Made by a program: the position numbers and the translations under genes. A stretch of 11,455 nucleotides of DNA from Flavobacteriaceae bacterium (lineage in GTDB: Bacteria; Bacteroidota; Bacteroidia; Flavobacteriales; Flavobacteriaceae). Positions 6,848 to 11,455 of the stretch are shown piece after piece. Every line of letters begins with the position of its first letter. Position 1 is the stretch's first letter. Below the pieces are notes generated by a model. That model saw only the letters and a list, made by a program, of their open reading frames with translations, had not been told where the DNA came from and did not search any database. Location of the stretch: contig CANEXR010000067.1 in the NCBI GenBank assembly GCA_947443815.1, forward strand, positions 1 through 11,455, given 5' to 3'.

Positions 6848-7873
6848 ATGAAAGTAACAATAGACGGTCAGTCAATAGAAGTAGCACCAGGAACAACAAT
6901 CCTGCAAGCAGCGCGTATGATTGGTGGAGAAGTAGTTCCGCCAGCGATGTGCTATTATTCTAAACTAAAAGGGAGCGGTGGAAAATGCCGTTGTTGTTTA
7001 GTAGAAGTTGCCAAAGGAAGTGAAGCCGATCCAAGACCAATGCCAAAATTAATGGCTTCTTGTGTAACGGGTTGTATGGACGGAATGGAAGTAAACAGTA
7101 AATCTTCTGAAAGAGTTACCGAAGCAAGAAAATCAGTAACCGAATTTTTATTGATTAACCATCCTTTGGATTGCCCTATCTGTGACCAAGCTGGCGAATG
7201 TGATTTACAAAACTTAAGTTTTGAGCACGGAAAATCCCAAACACGTTATATAGAAGAAAAAAGAACATTTGAACCTGAAAATATTGGTCCCAATATTCAA
7301 TTGCACATGAACCGTTGTATTTTATGCCAACGATGTGTACAGGTCGCTGATCAATTGACCGATGATAGAGTTCATGGTGTTATGGATCGTGGCGATCATG
7401 CTAATATTTCGACTTGTATCTCTAAAGCGATTGACAATGAATTTTCAGGAAATATGATTGACGTTTGTCCTGTAGGAGCATTGACGGATAAAACATTTAG
7501 ATTCAAATCGAGAGTTTGGTTTAACAAACCTTATAATGCTCATAGAGATTGTGATAAATGTTGCGGTAAAACAACAGTTTGGATGTTTGGTGGTGAAATA
7601 CAACGGGTAACAGGTCGTAAAGATGAGTACCATGAAGTAGAAGAATTTATCTGTAATGGTTGTCGCTTTGATCATAAAAATGTTGAAGATTGGACCATTG
7701 AAGGTCCAAGAGCCTTTGAGAAAGATTCTGTTATCAATCAGAATAAATACAATCATAAATTAGAAAAAGTTGAAATCGCTACCGAGAAAAACATTCTTTT
7801 GGGTAGAGATGAAGACCGTAAAAAAATTAGTATGGCTGAAATTCCATTGAATCCTAACGACCAAACTTGTTAA
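6848..7873 (+). CDS. nuoG: NADH-quinone oxidoreductase subunit G, short form (N1b, N4, N5 clusters)
   Basis: This is the 75-kDa-type subunit of the peripheral arm, relaying electrons from NuoF/E toward NuoI. It has only 341 residues, whereas NuoG is usually about 650-900. The N-terminal ferredoxin domain has N1b ligands C35, C47, C50 and C72. N5 is H105, C109, C112 and C118 (NHPLDCPICDQAGEC). N4 is C157, C160 and C163 (NRCILCQRC) plus C207 (VCPVGAL). Next comes a small domain with C235, C238, C239, C269 and C272, in the place of the N7-binding domain of some bacteria but with different spacing. The large molybdopterin-oxidoreductase-like domain is absent. The stop at 7871-7873 is followed 3 bases later by nuoH, so no decayed remnant of that domain remains; this looks like an established short form, not a fresh frameshift. 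The tail after residue 290 is charged and unrecognised. Confidence 0.93.
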   Translation: MKVTIDGQSIEVAPGTTILQAARMIGGEVVPPAMCYYSKLKGSGGKCRCCLVEVAKGSEADPRPMPKLMASCVTGCMDGMEVNSKSSERVTEARKSVTEFLLINHPLDCPICDQAGECDLQNLSFEHGKSQTRYIEEKRTFEPENIGPNIQLHMNRCILCQRCVQVADQLTDDRVHGVMDRGDHANISTCISKAIDNEFSGNMIDVCPVGALTDKTFRFKSRVWFNKPYNAHRDCDKCCGKTTVWMFGGEIQRVTGRKDEYHEVEEFICNGCRFDHKNVEDWTIEGPRAFEKDSVINQNKYNHKLEKVEIATEKNILLGRDEDRKKISMAEIPLNPNDQTC

Positions 7874-7876
7874 AAA

Positions 7877-8929
7877 ATGGATAGTACGTTTATCATTGAA
7901 AAAAGTGTTGTTATCATTGTAGTATTTGCTGTTACTATGATTATGGCCATGTACTCTACTTGGGCAGAACGAAAAGTAGCTGCTTTTTTGCAAGACCGTG
8001 TTGGTCCTAACCGAGCTGGATGGGGTGGATTATTACAACCGCTTGCTGATGGTTTAAAATTATTCTCGAAAGAAGAATTTGAGCCAAATACACCCAATAG
8101 ATTTTTGTTTTTTGTTGGACCCGCAATAGCCATGAGTACTGCATTAATGACAAGTGCGGTAATTCCTTGGGGCGATCGATTGCATTTGTTTGGTCGTGAT
8201 ATTTTATTGCAGGCCACCGATTTGAACATTGGCTTATTGTACTTCTTTGGTGTTGTTTCTGTAGGTGTTTATGGAATTATGATTGGTGGTTGGGCATCGA
8301 ATAATAAGTTCTCATTGATGGGAGCGGTTCGTGCCGCATCACAAATGGTTTCTTATGAGGTAGCGATGGGATTATCAATGATTGCGTTATTGATGATGAC
8401 TGGAACTTTGAGTTTAAGAGAAATTTCGGCACAACAAGCAGGAATGAATTGGAATGTATTTTATCAGCCGTTGTCTTTTTTAATCTTTTTGATTTGTGCT
8501 TTTGCAGAAACGAACAGAACGCCTTTTGACTTAGCGGAATGCGAGAGCGAATTAATTGGAGGATACCATACGGAATATTCATCGATGAAAATGGGATTTT
8601 ATTTGTTTGCTGAATATGCAAATATGTTTATTTCTTCTACCATTTTAGCGATTTTGTTCTTTGGGGGCTATAATTATCCCGGAATGAGTTGGGTTGTTGA
8701 AAACGTTGGGGTGAATATTGGGAATATCATTGGAATTATTGTTTTATTTGCAAAAATTTGTGGGTTCATCTTTTTCTATATGTGGATTCGTTGGACGATT
8801 CCAAGATTCAGATACGATCAATTGATGCATTTGGGATGGAGAATATTGATTCCGCTTTCGATAGCGAATATTATTATTACAGGAATTGTGATTTTAAGAA
8901 GTGATATTGCTGCTTATTTTGGGTTTTAG
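7877..8929 (+). CDS. nuoH: NADH-quinone oxidoreductase subunit H
   Basis: This membrane subunit (ND1 type) anchors the peripheral arm and forms much of the quinone tunnel and the first part of the proton path. It has 350 residues with about eight hydrophobic segments (roughly 9-28, 76-97, 118-139, 159-179, 197-211, 240-264, 280-302, 322-340). Both family signatures are present: ERKVAAFLQDRVGPNR at 31-46 and AETNRTPFDLAECESELIGG at 210-229, the latter continuing YHTEY. The acidic residues of the second loop (E211, D218, E221, E223, E225) are retained. It starts 3 bases after nuoG. A 364-base gap, the longest in the operon, separates it from nuoI. Confidence 0.97.
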   Translation: MDSTFIIEKSVVIIVVFAVTMIMAMYSTWAERKVAAFLQDRVGPNRAGWGGLLQPLADGLKLFSKEEFEPNTPNRFLFFVGPAIAMSTALMTSAVIPWGDRLHLFGRDILLQATDLNIGLLYFFGVVSVGVYGIMIGGWASNNKFSLMGAVRAASQMVSYEVAMGLSMIALLMMTGTLSLREISAQQAGMNWNVFYQPLSFLIFLICAFAETNRTPFDLAECESELIGGYHTEYSSMKMGFYLFAEYANMFISSTILAILFFGGYNYPGMSWVVENVGVNIGNIIGIIVLFAKICGFIFFYMWIRWTIPRFRYDQLMHLGWRILIPLSIANIIITGIVILRSDIAAYFGF

Positions 8930-8956
8930 GTTCGAAATAATAAGTTGTTGATGAAA

Positions 8957-8987
8957 TTTAAAGACATCATTAGGAATTGAATCTTTG
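8957..8987 (+). promoter_or_regulatory. Possible weak internal promoter ahead of nuoI
   Basis: AATCTTTG at 8980-8987 differs from TAnnTTTG only at the first base. TTT at 8957-8959 stands 20 bases upstream in place of TTG. A start near 8994 would fall just before the 9000-9018 palindrome and could drive nuoI onward. Both elements are imperfect in AT-rich DNA, where such matches arise by chance. Confidence 0.3.
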
Positions 8988-8999
8988 CACTAAAATAAC

Positions 9000-9018
9000 T
9001 ATTCTAATTATTAGAATA
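9000..9018. promoter_or_regulatory. 19-base palindrome, possible operator
   Basis: TATTCTAAT (9000-9008) and ATTAGAATA (9010-9018) are perfect inverted repeats around a single central T. The form resembles a binding site for a dimeric DNA-binding regulator. It lies just downstream of the possible promoter at 8957-8987. The symmetry is seen directly; regulator and function are unknown. With a one-base centre it would not form a good RNA hairpin. Confidence 0.4.
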
Positions 9019-9192
9019 CTTGTAAAAATGAGATGCTTTAGTCAAATGAATTGAATTTTAAATAAGATTGTAAAAGCAAGATTAGATAAAACGCAGCGTT
9101 GTTCTTCGATTATTTTGTGAATTAATTGACAATAAAGAAAATACGATCAGAAGAACAGAAATTGGTTATAAAAACAGAATGTATTAAATACG

Positions 9193-9278
9193 AAAAAGCC
9201 CTAGCCCTGATAGTAGTGAAAATCCTTTTATGCCGGGGTTCGGCATAAAAGATTGTAACGGATAGCAGGATTAGCTTC
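9193..9278 (+). ncRNA. Structured intergenic repeat / candidate RNA element of Flavobacterium type
   Basis: A central hairpin pairs TTTTATGCCG (9226-9235) with CGGCATAAAA (9241-9250) around GGGTT. It is extended by AATC (9221-9224) with GATT (9251-9254) and one bulged C. An outer helix pairs CCTG (9206-9209) with CAGG (9266-9269). It continues through one C-A mismatch to CTAG (9201-9204) with TTAG (9271-9274, one G-U pair) and AAG (9196-9198) with CTT (9275-9277). The unpaired strands GATAGTAGTGA and GTAACGGATAG look like conserved single-stranded parts. I recall very similar sequences (AGCCCTGAT..., GGATAGCAGGA) scattered between genes in many Flavobacterium genomes. It could be an instance of a catalogued flavobacterial RNA motif such as Flavo-1, but I cannot confirm this. 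Whether it is a stable RNA, a processing signal or a mobile repeat is unknown. Confidence 0.6.
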
Positions 9279-9293
9279 AAATAAAAAAATAAA

Positions 9294-9839
9294 ATGTCAA
9301 TAGAAACAATATCATTATCGGGTAGAAAAAAGATGGTCTCGAACAAGGAGATGACTTTTTTGGAACGCATGTATCTTGTAGCGATTGTGAAAGGTTTGAT
9401 GATTACTATCAAGCACTTTTTTACGAAAAAAGCAACCATTCAATATCCTGAACAAGTACGGGAGATGAGTCCTGTATACCGTGGACAACACATGTTGAAA
9501 CGGGACGAGCAAGGGCGTGAAAACTGTACGGCTTGCGGATTGTGTGCTTTGTCCTGTCCGGCAGAAGCGATTACGATGAAAGCGGCGGAACGTAGAGGGG
9601 ATGAAAAGCATTTGTACAGAGAAGAAAAATATGCCGAAATATATGAAATCAATATGTTGCGTTGTATTTTTTGTGGATTGTGCGAGGAAGCTTGTCCGAA
9701 AGATGCCATTTATTTGACTACATCAAAAGTATTAGTTCCTTCGAGTTATGAGCGGGAAGATTTTATTTTTGGAAAAGATAAATTGGTTATGCCTCTGGAT
9801 GTGGCTATGCAAAATGCTCAACTTAAAAACGCGAACTAA
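9294..9839 (+). CDS. nuoI: NADH-quinone oxidoreductase subunit I (2x 4Fe-4S, N6a/N6b)
   Basis: A ferredoxin-like subunit bridging NuoG (N5) and NuoB (N2) with clusters N6a and N6b. It has 181 residues. Two classical binding motifs are visible: CTACGLCALSCPAEAI (78-93) and CIFCGLCEEACPKDAI (124-139). By family rule, C78, C81, C84 and C134 bind one cluster and C88, C124, C127 and C130 the other. The N-terminal amphipathic part (ERMYLVAIVKGLMITIKHFF, 24-43) lies on the membrane in this family. The start at 9294 gives an N-terminus of ordinary length; M14 and M20 are in-frame alternatives. The gene follows the 364-base spacer, and its TAA overlaps the nuoJ ATG by one base (TAATG), which suggests translational coupling. 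Confidence 0.96.
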   Translation: MSIETISLSGRKKMVSNKEMTFLERMYLVAIVKGLMITIKHFFTKKATIQYPEQVREMSPVYRGQHMLKRDEQGRENCTACGLCALSCPAEAITMKAAERRGDEKHLYREEKYAEIYEINMLRCIFCGLCEEACPKDAIYLTTSKVLVPSSYEREDFIFGKDKLVMPLDVAMQNAQLKNAN

Positions 9840-10351
9840 TGTCTATATTTCTTATTCTTTTTTGCGTATTATCCGCAATAACAATAGCAACAGCTTTTTT
9901 GACAGTTTTCAGTCGAAATCCTATTCATAGTGCTATCTACTTAGTGATTTGTTTCTTTTCGATTGCGGGACATTATTTATTATTGAATGCACAGTTTTTG
10001 GCAATTGTTCATGTAATTGTTTATTCGGGTGCGATAATGATTTTGTTCTTATTTACGATAATGTTGATGAATCTTAACAAAGAAAATGAAGTACACAAAC
10101 CAAGAATCACGCGATTGGGGGCTATTGTCTCTTTTTGTTTAATCTGTTTGGTTTTGATTGCTATTTTTATTAATTCGAAACCAATTGTTGGGGAGTATAT
10201 TGCTACGGGTGAAGATTTTCAATCGATTAAAGTATTAGGCAAAATACTATTGAATGAATATATGGTTCCTTTCGAATTTGCATCGATATTGCTTTTGGTT
10301 GCAATGATTGGTACAGTTCTATTGTCTAAAAAAGAAAAATTGCAGAAATAA
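9839..10351 (+). CDS. nuoJ: NADH-quinone oxidoreductase subunit J
   Basis: This membrane subunit (ND6 type) lies between NuoA/K and NuoH; its third helix is involved in coupling quinone reduction to pumping. It has 170 residues with five hydrophobic segments, at about 2-22, 30-49, 54-77, 92-112 and 146-164, as expected. The helix-3 signature VYSGAIMILFLFTIMLMNL (61-79) is clear and includes the conserved Tyr (Y62) and Gly (G64) near the pi-bulge. The start overlaps the nuoI stop by one base. The stop TAA at 10349-10351 is one base before the nuoK ATG. Confidence 0.95.
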   Translation: MSIFLILFCVLSAITIATAFLTVFSRNPIHSAIYLVICFFSIAGHYLLLNAQFLAIVHVIVYSGAIMILFLFTIMLMNLNKENEVHKPRITRLGAIVSFCLICLVLIAIFINSKPIVGEYIATGEDFQSIKVLGKILLNEYMVPFEFASILLLVAMIGTVLLSKKEKLQK

Positions 10352-10352
10352 C

Positions 10353-10673
10353 ATGAATAATATTTTAAATCAAATTGGTATAGAAAATTATATCTTCCTG
10401 AGTGTGATCCTTTTTTGTATTGGGATATTTGGGGTTTTATACAGACGAAATGCAATTATCGTATTTATGTCTATTGAAATCATGTTGAATGCGGTGAACT
10501 TGCTGTTTGTTGCTTTTTCAACATATCATCAAGATGCACAAGGGCAGGTTTTTGTATTTTTCTCGATGGCTGTTGCGGCGGCAGAAGTAGCTGTTGGATT
10601 GGCCATTTTAGTATCGATATTCAGAAATTCAGGTTCAATTAGTATCGATAATTTAAAAAACTTAAAAGGATAA
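10353..10673 (+). CDS. nuoK: NADH-quinone oxidoreductase subunit K
   Basis: A small three-helix membrane subunit (ND4L type) in the proton path next to NuoJ and NuoN. It has 106 residues from the ATG at 10353, the usual size is about 100. The frame is open upstream to 10308 inside nuoJ, but that adds 15 residues of shadow sequence, so the later start is preferred. Two buried glutamates are present, E42 in MSIEIMLNAVNLLF and E78 in AAAEVAVGLAI. Their spacing of 36 residues equals that of E36 and E72 in E. coli NuoK, which are needed for pumping. The stop TAA abuts the nuoL ATG with no gap. Confidence 0.96.
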   Translation: MNNILNQIGIENYIFLSVILFCIGIFGVLYRRNAIIVFMSIEIMLNAVNLLFVAFSTYHQDAQGQVFVFFSMAVAAAEVAVGLAILVSIFRNSGSISIDNLKNLKG

Positions 10674-11455
10674 ATGGAAATGAATACCAATATAGCTTTA
10701 GTTTTAGTTCTTGCTCCTTTTTTAGGATTTTTGACCAATGTTTTCTTTGGCAAAAGCCTTGGAAAATCGGTTTCTGGAATTATAGGAACCCTTTCGGTGG
10801 TGGTTTCTTTTGCTGCGACTTTATATTTCTTCGGAGATATTTCTGCAAGTCCTGCGGGAATACATATTTCTTTATTCGAATGGATTCAAATCAGTAATTT
10901 CAAATTGGACTTTGGATTCCTTTTAGACCAATTGTCAATTTTGTGGTTGCTTTTTGTAACGGGAATCGGGTCTTTGATTCATTTATATTCTATTAGTTAC
11001 ATGCACGATGATGAGAATATGCACAAGTTTTTTGCGTATTTGAATCTGTTTGTGTTTTTCATGATTACTTTGGTTATCGGTAGTAATTTATTAGTGATGT
11101 TCATAGGTTGGGAAGGCGTTGGTCTTTGTTCTTATCTATTGATTGGATTTTGGTATAAAAACCAAGAGTTTAATGATGCCGCTAAAAAAGCTTTTATCAT
11201 GAACCGAATTGGGGATTTAGGCTTGTTAATTGGAATCTTTATTTTGGGTAATCTGTTTTCAACTTTGGATTACACTACTTTAAAAACAGTGATTACAAAT
11301 GCAACTGATGTTAATATGTATTGGCTTTCAATTGCTGCTTTTGCATTATTTGTAGGAGCTTGTGGAAAATCAGCACAAATTCCATTATACACTTGGTTAC
11401 CCGATGCAATGGCAGGACCTACACCTGTTTCTGCATTGATTCACGCGGCTACGAT
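10674..11455 (+). CDS. nuoL: NADH-quinone oxidoreductase subunit L, 3'-truncated by window edge
   Basis: This is the distal antiporter-like pump subunit (ND5 type) with the long lateral helix. Only the first 260 codons lie here; the family is usually 600-650 residues. The frame runs open to the last base. The diagnostic segment GWEGVGLCSYLLIGFW (145-160) holds E147, and GKSAQIPLYTWLPDAMAGPT (231-250) holds K232. The 85-residue distance between them equals that of E144 and K229 in E. coli NuoL, the charged pair of the proton channel. The sequence continues PVSALIHAAT at the edge. The start is either the ATG at 10674, directly after the nuoK stop, or the one at 10680 two codons later; I chose the first because of the TAAATG junction. 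nuoM and nuoN are expected downstream. Confidence 0.96.
   Translation, partial: MEMNTNIALVLVLAPFLGFLTNVFFGKSLGKSVSGIIGTLSVVVSFAATLYFFGDISASPAGIHISLFEWIQISNFKLDFGFLLDQLSILWLLFVTGIGSLIHLYSISYMHDDENMHKFFAYLNLFVFFMITLVIGSNLLVMFIGWEGVGLCSYLLIGFWYKNQEFNDAAKKAFIMNRIGDLGLLIGIFILGNLFSTLDYTTLKTVITNATDVNMYWLSIAAFALFVGACGKSAQIPLYTWLPDAMAGPTPVSALIHAAT

Larger units (their letters stand above)
8930..9293. other. 364-base gene-free spacer between nuoH and nuoI
   Basis: This is the longest gap in the operon. I see no protein gene in it: ATG-started frames on the plus strand are only a few codons long, and the minus-strand frame over its right end runs antisense into nuoI. It holds a weak promoter-like sequence (8957-8987), a 19-base palindrome (9000-9018), a featureless AT-rich stretch (about 9019-9190), and a GC-richer structured element (9193-9278). 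An A-rich stretch lies directly before the nuoI ATG. Confidence 0.8.

Noticed and set aside
7860..7876. A frameshift or decay event explaining the short nuoG
   Set aside because: The stop is followed 3 bases later by an intact nuoH in a tight junction; no leftover coding sequence of the missing domain is present.
9221..9254. Central hairpin of the structured repeat as an intrinsic terminator
   Set aside because: The T/A runs are part of the stem on both strands, and no unpaired T-run follows on either; a terminator would also cut off nuoI-N.
10308..10352. Upstream extension of nuoK
   Set aside because: It overlaps the end of nuoJ and would add 15 residues not seen in the family; the ATG at 10353 gives the normal size and tight junction.
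1..11455. A novel defence, secretion or mobile system
   Set aside because: Every substantial coding region is a recognisable housekeeping gene (aspS, csp, nuoA-L) in canonical order; no transposase, integrase, CRISPR, toxin-antitoxin or tRNA-like sequence was seen.

Overview
The window is an AT-rich chromosomal segment from a member of the Bacteroidota, most likely Flavobacterium or a close relative. Three things point there: two promoters fit the TTG-N(17-20)-TAnnTTTG form used by the Bacteroidota primary sigma factor; genes start after A/T-rich stretches with no clear Shine-Dalgarno sequence; and the nuoH-nuoI gap carries a structured element that I recall as a frequent intergenic repeat of Flavobacterium genomes. 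The genus is an inference from these signs and from protein style, not from a database search.

Layout: bases 1-1483 hold the 3' part of aspS (aspartyl-tRNA synthetase, cut by the window edge). A one-gene cold-shock unit follows, with its own promoter, a 64-residue protein and a strong intrinsic terminator (to about 1875). From 2040 to the right edge runs one co-directional complex I (NADH:quinone oxidoreductase) cluster in canonical order: nuoA, B, C, D, E, F, G, H, I, J, K and the first 260 codons of nuoL. nuoM and nuoN presumably follow outside the window. The cluster has a well-formed promoter just upstream of nuoA. Most junctions are very tight (one-base overlap to 4 bases), with four looser gaps: nuoA-B (108), nuoC-D (32), nuoF-G (85) and nuoH-I (364).

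How the genes work together: NuoE, F and G form the NADH-oxidising arm (FMN and Fe-S clusters). NuoB, C, D and I form the connecting arm that passes electrons to quinone at the N2 cluster. NuoA, H, J, K and L are membrane subunits that couple this to ion pumping. C and D are separate genes, unlike the fused nuoCD of enterics. NuoG is the odd subunit: only 341 residues, with the N1b, N5 and N4 ligands complete but no molybdopterin-oxidoreductase-like C-terminal domain, and with a rearranged cysteine set where the N7 cluster sits in some bacteria.

I found no defence, mobile or novel multi-gene system. The parts worth a second look are the short NuoG, the altered C-terminus of NuoD, and the repeat- and palindrome-rich spacers inside the operon.
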